Shown here piece after piece: positions 18,670 to 27,411 of a DNA stretch of 64,000 nucleotides. The notes under the pieces were generated by a model, which saw only the letters and a program-made list of their open reading frames with translations, had not been told where the DNA came from and did no database searches. Positions within the stretch are counted from its first letter, which is position 1, and every line of letters starts with the position of its first letter. Source of the DNA: Candidatus Nanopelagicales bacterium (GTDB taxonomy: Bacteria > Actinomycetota > Actinomycetes > S36-B12); contig JABAYF010000001.1 in the NCBI GenBank assembly GCA_018609125.1, forward strand, positions 28,199 through 92,198, read 5' to 3'. The position numbers were made by a program, and so were the translations under genes.

Positions 18670-19173
18670 ATGACCTTGAAGATGTTCGCCTCATTATCAG
18701 TCCTCAGCCTTACCGCCGCGACCGTGATCGTGATTCCGGCCGCACCGGTAGGTAGTAGCACCACCACTGCCTGGTCAGCGCCAATTTCGGGGAAGTTAAC
18801 GGTGGTGCGACCCTTTATTCCCCCGCCTAAGCCCTGGCAGTCGGGTCACCGAGGAGTCGACCTTCGCGCACGGGTGGACACGGTCGTTCGAGCCCCTGCG
18901 CCAGGCCTCGTGGTCTACGCCGGGCCGCTGGCCGGTCGTTCAGTGATCAGCGTCGAACATGGACCCGGGATTCGTACCACCTATGAGCCAGTCAGTGCCA
19001 CGGTCACCGTGGGGCAGCGAGTACGCACGGGCACACCACTGGGCAGGGTGGCACAGTCGAAGGTGCACCGCAATCGACTCCACTGGGGACTTAAGGTCCG
19101 TGGTCAATACGTCAATCCCCTGCGACTTCTGCGGCACCGAAGCCTGCTCAAGCCGAACACGAGTGCGCAATGA
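18670..19173 (+). CDS. Exported M23-fold (LytM/peptidase M23) domain protein, degenerate active site
   Basis: This 167-aa secreted protein has an N-terminal signal-like segment (residues 4-30, FASLSVLSLTAATVIVIPAA) and an M23 domain from about residue 55. Zinc-ligand positions are kept: H60 and D64 in HRGVDL, and H138 in LHWG. The other catalytic His of the HxH motif is Arg (R136), and the usual YxHLS segment reads YEPVS. It may therefore bind rather than cut peptidoglycan, or activate amidases. As I recall, M23 proteins beside rpsB in other actinobacteria also end in LHWG. It ends 1 nt from the convergent xerC stop. Confidence 0.82.
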   Translation: MTLKMFASLSVLSLTAATVIVIPAAPVGSSTTTAWSAPISGKLTVVRPFIPPPKPWQSGHRGVDLRARVDTVVRAPAPGLVVYAGPLAGRSVISVEHGPGIRTTYEPVSATVTVGQRVRTGTPLGRVAQSKVHRNRLHWGLKVRGQYVNPLRLLRHRSLLKPNTSAQ

Positions 19174-19174
19174 G

Positions 19175-20098
19175 CTAAGCCCTGGGGTGGGCCTGTGCGA
19201 ATGCCGCCCGCAACCGATCAACAGATACATGGGTGTATATCTGGGTCGATGCCAAGCTCTCGTGGCCGAGGAACTCCTGCACGGCGCGCAGATCTGCACC
19301 ACCGTTGAGCACGTGAGTTGCCGCCGTGTGACGCAAACTGTGTGGGGTCAGGTGACCGCAGTTGGCAGCACGGCCAGCAGCTGCCACCACCGCTCGCACG
19401 GATCGGGGATCGACACGTCGACCCCGGGCACCTAAAAACAGCGCAGCCCCAGAGTCTTTCGTCACCAGTTCAGCCCGCCCCTGCCCAAGCCAGTCGGCCA
19501 CAGCCATCGCGGCCGGCACGCCGTAGGGCACGATCCGCTCCCTGTTTCCTTTACCGACCACGCGCAAGGTGCGCCGATCATGATCAACATCGGTGCGGTC
19601 GAGACTGACCAGTTCACTGACACGCAAAGCTGCGGCGTAAAGCACTTCGATCATGGCGTGATCTCGTCGGGCTACCGGGTCGCCAGATTCGGCGGCTTGG
19701 GCCGTGATGGCGAGCAGCGCCTGCGCCTCGTCTTCGCTTAAGACCGCAGGCAGGTGACGACCAGTTCGTGGACTCGCGAGTCGCAGACCGACGTCGTGGT
19801 TGGTCAGACCTCGCTCGTGCGCCCAGCGGGTGAAGGCACGCGCCGAGGCAGCGTGACGAGCCAGCGTTCGACGGGCAACGCCGCGTCGCTGGGCTGCCAT
19901 CAACCAAGCCCGCAGGTCGGTGAGACTGAGCTCGGCCAGGTTCTCTGCACCGCTGGGCATCCACCAGATGAGCAGATCGGTGACGTCGGCGCGATACGCA
20001 CGCACCGTGTGCGGGCTACGACCACGCTCAGCGGCTAAATGCAAGCAAAAGCGATCGACCACATCGGCCCATGGGCCCAGGGTTAGCGCCTCTGTCAT
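19175..20098 (-). CDS. xerC: Tyrosine recombinase XerC-like
   Basis: This 307-aa site-specific recombinase is probably for chromosome dimer resolution at dif. An N-terminal SAM-like core-binding domain (residues 5-95: FCLHLAAERGRSPHTVRAYRAD) is followed by the catalytic domain with R in ALRVSELVSL, H and R in HSLRHTAATH, H in GHESLAS and nucleophile Tyr in TQIYTH. The ATG at 20098 has GGAGAG immediately upstream; an earlier start would add 98 unrelated residues. It lies 28 nt after dprA. XerC and XerD cannot be separated with certainty by eye, but this location is typical for XerC. Confidence 0.9.
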   Translation of the reverse strand: MTEALTLGPWADVVDRFCLHLAAERGRSPHTVRAYRADVTDLLIWWMPSGAENLAELSLTDLRAWLMAAQRRGVARRTLARHAASARAFTRWAHERGLTNHDVGLRLASPRTGRHLPAVLSEDEAQALLAITAQAAESGDPVARRDHAMIEVLYAAALRVSELVSLDRTDVDHDRRTLRVVGKGNRERIVPYGVPAAMAVADWLGQGRAELVTKDSGAALFLGARGRRVDPRSVRAVVAAAGRAANCGHLTPHSLRHTAATHVLNGGADLRAVQEFLGHESLASTQIYTHVSVDRLRAAFAQAHPRA

Positions 20099-20126
20099 CT
20101 CTCCATGGTGCCCTGCCCGAACACTT

Positions 20127-21278
20127 CTAGGATCCGTGGCGCGCACGGAAGCGCCATCGATTTTGGTTCCGCGTAATGAGGCCGGCCAACTCCAACAGGC
20201 CGAGGGCGGCCACGACGTCGTCCACCGGAAAGCCCGTATCACGGGCGAGCCCTTCCGCGGTCGCCGTTTTGCGCTCCCGCATCTGATCGAACACCACTGT
20301 TTCAACATCGGTCTCAGCGTCGGTCTCGGCCGGAATAGATAGTTGTATTTGCTCAGGCGCGACCTCAGTTTCGCCGAGTAGCGACAGCACATCTGCAGCG
20401 TCGCTGACCAGCACCGCTAGTCGAGATTTGATCAATTCGTGACAGCCTGCCGAAGCTGATGAAGTAACCGGACCGGGATAGGCCATGACGAGTCGGAATA
20501 GCTCTTCAGCCTCGCGCGCGGTGGTGCGGCTGCCAGAACGCAGGGCGGCCTCAACAACAACGGTGGAACGGGTGAGCGCAGAAATAATGCGATTGCGGGT
20601 GAGAAATCGTTGTCGCTGGGCGCTGGCCCCTAATGCCGCCTCACTGATGAGCAGGCCCTGTCCTGCTATGGCGCGAAAGAGGCCTTCATGGGCTCGGGGG
20701 TAGGTCACATCGATACCACCGGCGAGCACACAGGCTGTACTGCCACCGGCGTCTAGTGCGCCCTGATGAGCGGCCGCGTCGATACCGAACGCACCACCTG
20801 ACACAACCAGCCAGCCGTGGTCAGCCAGGGTCGCCGCGGTGTTTCGGGACAGCATGAGTCCATAGGTTGTGGCAGCTCGTGCACCCACAATGGCAACTGA
20901 ACGCAAAGCCAACAGGCGCAGATCAGCGGTGCCAACCACCCACAAACCCAGCGGCGCACGCTCAGCCAGATCGTTGAGTTGGGTCGGCCACTGCGCATCA
21001 CCTGGGATGATCAGACGGGCCCCGGTCGATTCGGCGGTGACCACCTGCTCGGCGATCAGTTCGTCTAGGTGGCGAGTGGGCAGGGGCAATCGCTTCCGCA
21101 GTTTTTCAAAGAACCGATTTTTGGTGCGGCCGGTGAGCACCTCATCAACTATCGCGATGTCTCCCTCGTGATTGATGCGCTGCCACACATCAGCGTCGCC
21201 ACCTTCGGTCAGCATGAGTAACAGGGCGCGCGCCTGATGGGTCGGCGACCAGTTGATCGCGTTGGTCGGTGCGTTCAT
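20127..21278 (-). CDS. dprA: DNA-processing protein DprA (Smf)
   Basis: DprA loads RecA on incoming single-stranded DNA during transformation; in non-competent lineages its role is unclear. The 383-aa product has the Rossmann-like core: VAIVGARAATTYG, WLVVSGGAFGIDAAAHQGAL, AGGIDVTYPRAH and RNRIISALTRSTVVVEA. A C-terminal winged-helix domain (after about residue 310, ERKTATAEGLARDTGFPVDD) follows. ATG at 21278 overlaps the comM stop as ATGA, which decides the start over an upstream GTG. It is part of yraN-comM-dprA-xerC. Confidence 0.94.
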   Translation of the reverse strand: MNAPTNAINWSPTHQARALLLMLTEGGDADVWQRINHEGDIAIVDEVLTGRTKNRFFEKLRKRLPLPTRHLDELIAEQVVTAESTGARLIIPGDAQWPTQLNDLAERAPLGLWVVGTADLRLLALRSVAIVGARAATTYGLMLSRNTAATLADHGWLVVSGGAFGIDAAAHQGALDAGGSTACVLAGGIDVTYPRAHEGLFRAIAGQGLLISEAALGASAQRQRFLTRNRIISALTRSTVVVEAALRSGSRTTAREAEELFRLVMAYPGPVTSSASAGCHELIKSRLAVLVSDAADVLSLLGETEVAPEQIQLSIPAETDAETDVETVVFDQMRERKTATAEGLARDTGFPVDDVVAALGLLELAGLITRNQNRWRFRARHGS

Positions 21279-22813
21279 GCGGCCCACTCACCCTCGGTGG
21301 CGCGTAGTGACATCGCGAATCCAATGTCGTGCCGACTGGGTTGACCGCGTTCGTTCAAGTCAGCCAAGGTCCAGGCCACTCGCAGTACCCGGTCGGCTCC
21401 GCGCAAGGTCAACAGGCCGCGGTCCAATGCCCTCATCAGATCCTGTGCTCCCTGATCGCTGGGTGGAAAGTGGCGACGCAGGGCCGCACTGGGCATGGCG
21501 GCGTTAAGACCGACACTGTCGCCGTCCTCGTTGGAAAACTCCCGCCACCGATGTGTGCTGCGATCGCGGGCAGCCAGCACACGTTGTGCGACCACAGCAC
21601 TGGATTCACCCTCGGTGCGCAGGTCAGCCACACTCGGCCGCGTCATGGTCAGCCGCAAATCGATGCGATCCATCAGTGGACCAGAAAGTTTTATTGCGTA
21701 GCGCCGGCGCTGCAACGTTGAACAACTGCAGCTGCTGCCACGGCCGATGCCGTAACCGCAGGGGCATGGATTGGCAGCAATCACCAGATGAAACTTCGCC
21801 GGCAGAACCACGGCGAAGTCGGCTCGATGCAGACGAATAACACCGCCCTCGAGCGGTTGACGCATCGCGTTGAGAACATCGTGGTCAAACTCAGCAGCCT
21901 CGTCTAAGAACAGCACCCCATGATGGGCCAGGGTGACCGCGCCCATCCGAACCTGGCTACCGCGACCACCCCCAATGATTGATGCCTTCGATGCTGTGTG
22001 GTGGGGCGCTTGAAAGGGTGGCCGGCGTTGCAAACCACAACCATCAGCGAGTCCGGCGATAGAAGCAATAGCTGTGGCTTGGAGCGCGGCCGCGTCGGTG
22101 AGAGGTGGCAAGATGCCCGGTAAGCGTTCAGCAATCAAGGTTTTGCCCACACCGGGGGTTCCCATCATGGATAGGTGATGACCTCCGGCCGCGGCGATTT
22201 CTAGAGCCCGACGCGCTTCAAGCTGGCCACGCACATCGGCAAGATCGGCTAGTGATGGCCCAGGTTTACTTTCAGTAGACGCCGGTGGGTCAGGTAGTGG
22301 TGTACGACCTGTGAGTACCTGAACAAGCTGTGCCAGATCGCGAATCGCTCCGACGGACACCCCGGGGACGAGTGCTGCCTCGGCCGCGTTTGCTACCGGC
22401 ACCAGCACCTGCTGATACCCAGCGTCTCGAGCGGCCAGGGTCGTGGCGATGACACCCGTTACGGGTCGGACACTGCCATCGAGGCCGAGCTCGCCGACAA
22501 AGACCGATTGGGCAACGGCCGCACCGGGCACCACACCGCTTTCGGCCAGAATCGCTGCGGCTATCGCGAGGTCAAGACCCGACCCGCGTTTGCGCCAAGA
22601 AGCTGGCAACAGCGCGATGGTGACACGGGTCTTTGGCCATGAGATACCAGAGTTCGTCATCGCTGATTTGACGCGTTCGCGCGCCTCGTTGACAGCGGTG
22701 TCGGCCAAGCCAACCATCGTGAACCCGGGCAGCCCGGCGGAAACGTCGGCTTCCACGTCAATGATGTGCGCTTGCACGCCGAGGGTGACGCTGCCATGGG
22801 TGTGAGCGACCAT
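21275..22813 (-). CDS. comM: ComM/YifB-family Mg-chelatase-like AAA ATPase
   Basis: This 512-aa ATPase helps branch migration during natural transformation in gamma-proteobacteria. An N-terminal ChlI/Lon-type domain (VDVEADVSAGLPGFTMVGL-like region, residues 15-35) is followed by Walker A GTPGVGKTLIAER (about residues 216-228), Walker B VLFLDEAAEF, a C-rich segment ANPCPCGYGIGRGSSCSCS, and a C-terminal Mg-chelatase domain. It is coupled by a 1-nt overlap with yraN and a 4-nt overlap with dprA. The three-gene set suggests a retained DNA-uptake or recombination function. Confidence 0.92.
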   Translation of the reverse strand: MVAHTHGSVTLGVQAHIIDVEADVSAGLPGFTMVGLADTAVNEARERVKSAMTNSGISWPKTRVTIALLPASWRKRGSGLDLAIAAAILAESGVVPGAAVAQSVFVGELGLDGSVRPVTGVIATTLAARDAGYQQVLVPVANAAEAALVPGVSVGAIRDLAQLVQVLTGRTPLPDPPASTESKPGPSLADLADVRGQLEARRALEIAAAGGHHLSMMGTPGVGKTLIAERLPGILPPLTDAAALQATAIASIAGLADGCGLQRRPPFQAPHHTASKASIIGGGRGSQVRMGAVTLAHHGVLFLDEAAEFDHDVLNAMRQPLEGGVIRLHRADFAVVLPAKFHLVIAANPCPCGYGIGRGSSCSCSTLQRRRYAIKLSGPLMDRIDLRLTMTRPSVADLRTEGESSAVVAQRVLAARDRSTHRWREFSNEDGDSVGLNAAMPSAALRRHFPPSDQGAQDLMRALDRGLLTLRGADRVLRVAWTLADLNERGQPSRHDIGFAMSLRATEGEWAA

Positions 22814-23169
22814 CAGGCCACGTCGCGGAGATGTTCCACAGTGGGTTGACCACTGCCGCTATGCACGATGCCAATGACGTCGAATCGAATGGACGAGGGG
22901 CGAATCCCTCGGTCAGCCAACCAGGCCAGCGCAACTCGGCGCATGCGTCGCAACTTGAGAGGGGTCACCGCTGCCAGCGGCGACCCGAACATCTCGGTGC
23001 TGCGGGTCTTGACCTCGCAGACCACCAGCACATTTTCATCGCGCGCCAAAATATCGATCTCCCCCGACCTACACCGATAGTTGCGTTCCACGATCACCAA
23101 GCCTGAGCGTTGTAAATACTCCGCTGCTAGGTCTTCACCGAACTTGCCGAGCGCATCACTTGTGCGCAT
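22813..23169 (-). CDS. yraN: UPF0102 family nuclease-fold protein YraN
   Basis: This 118-aa protein has the PD-(D/E)XK-type pattern: GEDLAAEYL at the N-terminus, then YRCRSGEIDILARD and VVCEVKTRS (E, D and E-x-K positions at about residues 38, 40 and 52-54). The biochemical function is unknown. It lies upstream of comM with TGATG overlap and 118 nt downstream of rnhB. That 118-nt gap holds no convincing gene; the small DUF2469 gene often found here in actinobacteria is absent. Confidence 0.9.
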   Translation of the reverse strand: MRTSDALGKFGEDLAAEYLQRSGLVIVERNYRCRSGEIDILARDENVLVVCEVKTRSTEMFGSPLAAVTPLKLRRMRRVALAWLADRGIRPSSIRFDVIGIVHSGSGQPTVEHLRDVA

Positions 23170-23287
23170 ATGACCACCTCCGTAACCGAGGGTGGCCGTC
23201 GATCAGCGCAGGACATCCACATCGGTTCGCAGTGGTGGATAGCTGCGAAAAGTTCGCCCTGTGGACAGAAGCGAATCGACCGATTCC

Positions 23288-23923
23288 TCAGCGGTAACGG
23301 TGGTGCGCGGTGTAGCCATGCCGAGCGATTGCTTCACGGTGGCCTGCTGTTCCGTAACCCTTATTGATCGACCAACCGAATTCGGGATACTCCTCGGCAA
23401 TGCTGATCATGTGTCGATCTCGCTCAGTTTTGGCCAGGATACTGGCTGCTGCAACGCTGGAGCACGTCACATCTGCACGCACCTTCAACCGCACGGTGCA
23501 GTTTGGCCACGCAGACAGGCCCGGCTGCAAATAGTCGTAGGCGCCATCCAAGATAATGGCGACCCGTCCGGAGGAACCCTGGGCCGCAAGATCATTGAGA
23601 AGTTGACCCAGCGCTGCCAGAGCCGCCTGGCGCTGTGCGGTGGTGAGTCCATCAGTGGTGATGACGTGGGCGGGGGTCATCGCCACCGCGGTAGCCAATG
23701 CCCAGTTCTGCACTAGCGGCCGCAGCCGCTCTCGCTGCTGTTCGGAGATCATTTTGCTATCCCGGGTGCCACGCGGAACGGTCGGCGTAGCGGCAACGAC
23801 GGCCACCGCACCGACACTCACCGGCCCAGCCAACGCACCGCGGCCCGCCTCGTCTACCCCGATGACAAGATCAGCACCTGCGCGCAGTAGTTGCCGTTCA
23901 AGGCGAAGGCTCGGCGTATTCAC
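23288..23923 (-). CDS. rnhB: Ribonuclease HII
   Basis: RNase HII removes ribonucleotides embedded in DNA. The 211-aa protein has DEAGRG (residues 24-29), DSKMISEQQRE, ILDGAYDYL, and the segment DVTCSSVAAASILAK carrying the last active-site Asp, with the basic KGYGTAGHREAI motif at the end. GTG start overlaps the stop of the upstream signal peptidase-like gene as GTGA. The gene order rplS-lepB-rnhB is conserved among actinobacteria. Confidence 0.95.
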   Translation of the reverse strand: MNTPSLRLERQLLRAGADLVIGVDEAGRGALAGPVSVGAVAVVAATPTVPRGTRDSKMISEQQRERLRPLVQNWALATAVAMTPAHVITTDGLTTAQRQAALAALGQLLNDLAAQGSSGRVAIILDGAYDYLQPGLSAWPNCTVRLKVRADVTCSSVAAASILAKTERDRHMISIAEEYPEFGWSINKGYGTAGHREAIARHGYTAHHRYR

Positions 23924-24759
23924 GGATTCGCTGGTGCGCCCGCCTGATTAAACGCACTCGGGGTAGAGATCCAGCCGACACGATCTAGGGGCCACAACAC
24001 GAAAAGGACCCGAGCCCGAACCTTGGTTAACGCAACCGCACCGCTGTTGAGGTCTAGGTAGGAACGTGAATCCACTGCGGTGTCGCGATCATCCCCGAGA
24101 ACGAAAACGGAGTCGGCAGGCACGACCACGGTAAAATCGCGCTGATCTGTTGCGGTGCCCGCTGGGAGATATGACTCATCAAGAGCGATTCCATTGAGCA
24201 GAATTCGGCCCTGTGGGTCACAGCAGGTGACGGTGTCCCCTGCGATGCCGATGACACGCAAGATTCGATCGCCGGGAGCGTCGCTGGGCATGAGCCCCAA
24301 AAACTCAAGACCCGACCGTACCGGGCCATCACCGGTCGCCGGATTGACCAGGTCCTGGTTCCAACCACCCGGATCGGCGAAAACAATCACTTCCCCGCGC
24401 TGGACTCCCCCCAGCCGGACCATGAGTGAGGACCCAAGTAGGCGATCCCCGGCCATGAGTGTTGGCTCCATCGCGCTGCTAGGAACGTAGAACGGCTGGG
24501 CAACGAAAACGCGGATCCCGGTGACTATCAGTACCGCGATAACCACGACCGCGACAACTTCTGCCGCCCAACGACCCGCCTTCAGCCAGCGTCGCGAGCG
24601 ATGCGATCCCGTCGGGGCAGCATGACGGCCCCGCCCGGCCACGGCCACACCTGGCTCGATCGTCTCACTGCAGTCGGGGGCGTCGGTAAACCATTCGCGG
24701 GATCGTTCCGGCCCCACCGCACCGGTGGTATTTTCCGCGTCATTTACCGGGCGAGCCAT
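23920..24759 (-). CDS. Signal peptidase I paralogue with substituted catalytic residues (probable pseudoenzyme)
   Basis: This 279-aa protein has an N-terminal cytoplasmic segment, one membrane helix (about residues 66-85, VVAVVVIAVLIVTGIRV) and a full S26 domain. All boxes are recognisable, but the nucleophile Ser before Met in the PSGSM motif is Ala96 (PSSAMEPTL, codon GCG). The general-base Lys in the IKRVIG motif is Leu167 (ILRVIG, codon TTG). The Ser of box E that orients this Lys is Ala228 (GDDRDTAVDSR). The fold-related Asp230 and Arg232 remain. The active copy lies directly upstream (16-nt overlap, good AGGAG site). There is no frameshift or stop, so the gene appears maintained. It may be a regulator or partner of the active copy. 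Confidence 0.88.
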   Translation of the reverse strand: MARPVNDAENTTGAVGPERSREWFTDAPDCSETIEPGVAVAGRGRHAAPTGSHRSRRWLKAGRWAAEVVAVVVIAVLIVTGIRVFVAQPFYVPSSAMEPTLMAGDRLLGSSLMVRLGGVQRGEVIVFADPGGWNQDLVNPATGDGPVRSGLEFLGLMPSDAPGDRILRVIGIAGDTVTCCDPQGRILLNGIALDESYLPAGTATDQRDFTVVVPADSVFVLGDDRDTAVDSRSYLDLNSGAVALTKVRARVLFVLWPLDRVGWISTPSAFNQAGAPANP

Positions 24760-25544
24760 GGCTCTCCTAGCGCGCTCGGTGCCGGGGTTAATCCAGGTTG
24801 ATCGAATGTCGCCGGAATCTCAATGAACTGTGCACGACCTAGTGGCCACACGATGGCGAAGGCTCGACCGATGACTCGATTCACCGGCACCATTCCGCCG
24901 CCGGGATCACCGAGGTGCGCCCGAGAGTCTGCCGACGCAGAACGATGGTCCCCCATGACCCAGAGTTTATCCGGCGGCACGATCACGTCGAAATTCTGCT
25001 TGCTCGGCGGGTTACCGGGAAATAGGTAGTCGACCTCATCAAGGGCAACATCGTTCACGGTGATTTGACCGGCATCGTTGCAGCAGGTCACCCGGTCACC
25101 GCCAACGCCGATAACTCGCTTGATGTAATCGCGGTCACCCGGTGGAGCCAAGCCAACCAATTCACCCAGCGAGCGAGCGACCCAGCCAAAAACATTGGAA
25201 TCAGGTTCAACGGGTGGCCCCTGAATAAATGAACCGGTTCCGTCGAAAACGATCACATCGCCACGCTCAATGGGTCGAAGGTCAAACACCACCTTGTTGA
25301 CCAGCACGCGATCACCCACCTGCAAGGTGTCTTCCATTGACCCTGACGGAATGTAAAACGCCTGCACCAGGAAAGTCTTGATCAAAAAGGCAACAAGAAA
25401 AGCACCGAGGATCAACAGCAGAAACTCAAGCCAACCCGGAACTGAAAGCCCCCGAAAGTACAGGCGGCCGCGCGGTGGATCAGCAGCGTGAGCTCCGCCA
25501 CCGGTAGGGGTTCGGGCAGGTGCATCGTCGCTGTCGTCGGTCAT
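24744..25544 (-). CDS. lepB: Signal peptidase I
   Basis: This is the active leader peptidase that cuts Sec and Tat signal peptides at the outer membrane face. It has 266 aa with one transmembrane helix (about residues 38-58). Catalytic Ser69 is in IPSGSMEDTL, Lys142 in YIKRVIG, and Ser204/Asp206/Arg208 in box E GDHRSASADSR. It follows rplS by 69 nt and overlaps the degenerate paralogue by 16 nt. It contrasts with that neighbour at exactly the active-site positions. Confidence 0.96.
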   Translation of the reverse strand: MTDDSDDAPARTPTGGGAHAADPPRGRLYFRGLSVPGWLEFLLLILGAFLVAFLIKTFLVQAFYIPSGSMEDTLQVGDRVLVNKVVFDLRPIERGDVIVFDGTGSFIQGPPVEPDSNVFGWVARSLGELVGLAPPGDRDYIKRVIGVGGDRVTCCNDAGQITVNDVALDEVDYLFPGNPPSKQNFDVIVPPDKLWVMGDHRSASADSRAHLGDPGGGMVPVNRVIGRAFAIVWPLGRAQFIEIPATFDQPGLTPAPSALGEPWLAR

Positions 25545-25613
25545 TACCGAAACCTTATGGTGTGCCGGGGAACGCGTGCGCGAACACGCGCGGGAAGCGC
25601 ATTGCGGTTTTGG

Positions 25614-25976
25614 CTAGGACTTTTTCGGCACATTATCGCGGCGCTCGCGGATCTTGGCCGCTTTGCCGCGCAGGGCACGAAGGTAGTACAACTTGGCCCG
25701 ACGCACATCACCGCGTGACACCAACTCCACCTTTTCAATGATGGGGGTATGCACGGGGAAGGTCCGTTCAACACCGACACCGTAGGAGATTTTCCGGACC
25801 TTGAAGGTCTCGCGAATCCCGTCGCCAGAACGTGCGATCACCACACCTTGGAAGACCTGGACGCGAGACTTATTTCCCTCGACGACCTTTACGTGCACCT
25901 TGACGGTGTCACCGGGTCGAAAAGCAGGTAGGTCGTCGCGCAAGGATGCTGCATCAATAAAGTCAAGGCTTTGCAT
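25614..25976 (-). CDS. rplS: 50S ribosomal protein L19
   Basis: This 120-aa protein has the L19 signatures [28 protein letters not shown] and [18 protein letters not shown], with [18 protein letters not shown] near the end. ATG at 25976 aligns with the mycobacterial start (MxxLDFxD). An in-frame TTG at 25985 sits closer to AGGAAG, so three extra residues are possible. A 147-nt space separates it from trmD and may carry its own leader or promoter; I see no clear elements there. Confidence 0.96.
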   Translation of the reverse strand: MQSLDFIDAASLRDDLPAFRPGDTVKVHVKVVEGNKSRVQVFQGVVIARSGDGIRETFKVRKISYGVGVERTFPVHTPIIEKVELVSRGDVRRAKLYYLRALRGKAAKIRERRDNVPKKS

Positions 25977-26123
25977 GGTGATCAATCACTTCCTGCGAGC
26001 GCCACAGGTCGCCCACGATGTGGTGGGGATGGCTTGGATGGTGCATCCGGATTCGCGAAACAGTCGATCCCCTGTGGCAGACGAGCATTTCTTGGCGACC
26101 GGATAGGTCGTACATAACGGCCC

Positions 26124-26864
26124 TCAGTGTGCCACAGCACCTGATTCAGGCGTTCCACCGGGAGCCAAATCTGGCCGCATGAAAGCTGTGCGCCGCTGTG
26201 CCTGCTCAAGGCGCCATGCCTGAATTTTACCGTGATCGCCCGACAGCAAGATTTCTGGAACGCCCAGACCGCGCCAGTTGGCGGGTCGGGTGAACACCGG
26301 CCCCTCAAGCAGGGACTCCATCGGGCCGTCAGCGAAGGAATCATCCACGATGCTCTGCACGTTGCCCACCACCCCGGGCAAGAGTCGGGTGATAGCCTCC
26401 ACCATGACTAAGGCGGCTGACTCGCCGCCGGATAGGACGTAGTCCCCGATGCACACCTCGGCCACCTCTACCCGTTCCCGGTAGTAGTCACTCACGCGAG
26501 TATCGATGCCTTCGTATCGACCACAGGCAAAGACCAGGTGCTTACGTTGTGACCACTCGGTGGCCACACGCTGGTCGAAACGCTGACCTGACGGGGTGGG
26601 AATGATGAGCAGGGAGTCCTCGGTCAGGACCGAATCAAGGGTGCGCCCCCAAGGCTCTGGGGTCATCACCATGCCCGGACCACCACCGTAGGGCTGGTCA
26701 TCTACGGTCCGGTGCCTGTCCGTTGCCGCTTCTCGCAAGTCATGAACTCCGATCCTCATCAGTCCATCGTCTTGGGCTTTGCCGACGAGGGAAAGGGAGA
26801 GGGGGGCAAGGTACTGAGGGAAGATGGAGATGATGTCGATCTGAATCAGCGGATCACGATGCAT
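26124..26864 (-). CDS. trmD: tRNA (guanine-37-N1)-methyltransferase TrmD
   Basis: TrmD makes m1G37 in tRNA and prevents +1 frameshifting. The 246-aa SPOUT enzyme shows IDIISIFPQYLAPL at the start, YGGGPGMVM, the knot segment FACGRYEGIDTRV, and IGDYVLSGGE. It overlaps rimM by 11 nt and belongs to rpsP-khpA-rimM-trmD-rplS. Confidence 0.97.
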   Translation of the reverse strand: MHRDPLIQIDIISIFPQYLAPLSLSLVGKAQDDGLMRIGVHDLREAATDRHRTVDDQPYGGGPGMVMTPEPWGRTLDSVLTEDSLLIIPTPSGQRFDQRVATEWSQRKHLVFACGRYEGIDTRVSDYYRERVEVAEVCIGDYVLSGGESAALVMVEAITRLLPGVVGNVQSIVDDSFADGPMESLLEGPVFTRPANWRGLGVPEILLSGDHGKIQAWRLEQAQRRTAFMRPDLAPGGTPESGAVAH

Positions 26865-27411
26865 CAGTGCCCTCGTCTTCGGTGAGGCCCTCCGGGGGGC
26901 GAATAAGCACCACGCCCTCGGCCAGATTCACGTCGGGCACGAACTGCTCCACGAAGGGCAGTAAGAAACCTGTTCCACCATCTGCGGTTGCGGCCACGAT
27001 GCTCAGCAGGTCCTGCCCCGGCAGGTGCACAACATCGTTGATCACTCCCATAATGTGACCCTGGTCGTCCTGTGCCCGCAACCCCACCAGGTCAGAGTCG
27101 TAGTACTCGTCGTCTTCGGCGGGCATTTCACCGGGCGCACGGGTGACTTCAAGCAATGTGTCGCGTAATGATTCAGCCGAGTCGCGTCCATCGCATCCGG
27201 CAAAGTGCACCACCAGACCCCGGCCCGACAGGCGCATCGCTTCGACTGTCAACGACGTTTCGGTACCGGCCACGCTCAATACCGACCCCGGTGCGAATCG
27301 ACGCTGGGGTTCATCGGTGCGCAATTCAACCGTGACATCGCCACGAATGCCATGTGGTTTGCCGACACGGCCCACCACCACGCGTGGGTCGGAGTTAGCG
27401 CTCGGTCTCAT
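26854..27411 (-). CDS. rimM: Ribosome maturation factor RimM
   Basis: RimM helps assemble the 30S head, binding S19. The 185-aa protein has VGRVGKPHGIRGDVTVEL at the N-terminus and a PRC-barrel C-terminal domain (YYDSDLVGLRAQ, then GVINDVVHLPGQDLL). The start overlaps the KH-protein stop by 17 nt. It has the usual place between the KH gene and trmD. Confidence 0.95.
   Translation of the reverse strand: MRPSANSDPRVVVGRVGKPHGIRGDVTVELRTDEPQRRFAPGSVLSVAGTETSLTVEAMRLSGRGLVVHFAGCDGRDSAESLRDTLLEVTRAPGEMPAEDDEYYDSDLVGLRAQDDQGHIMGVINDVVHLPGQDLLSIVAATADGGTGFLLPFVEQFVPDVNLAEGVVLIRPPEGLTEDEGTDAS

Noticed and set aside
23170..23287. Small gene between rnhB and yraN, where DUF2469 is common
   Set aside because: The 118-nt space is too short for that family and no frame fits; treated as intergenic.
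25977..26123. Possible ribosomal-protein leader RNA before rplS
   Set aside because: Some short pairings exist but no known leader structure or terminator was recognised.
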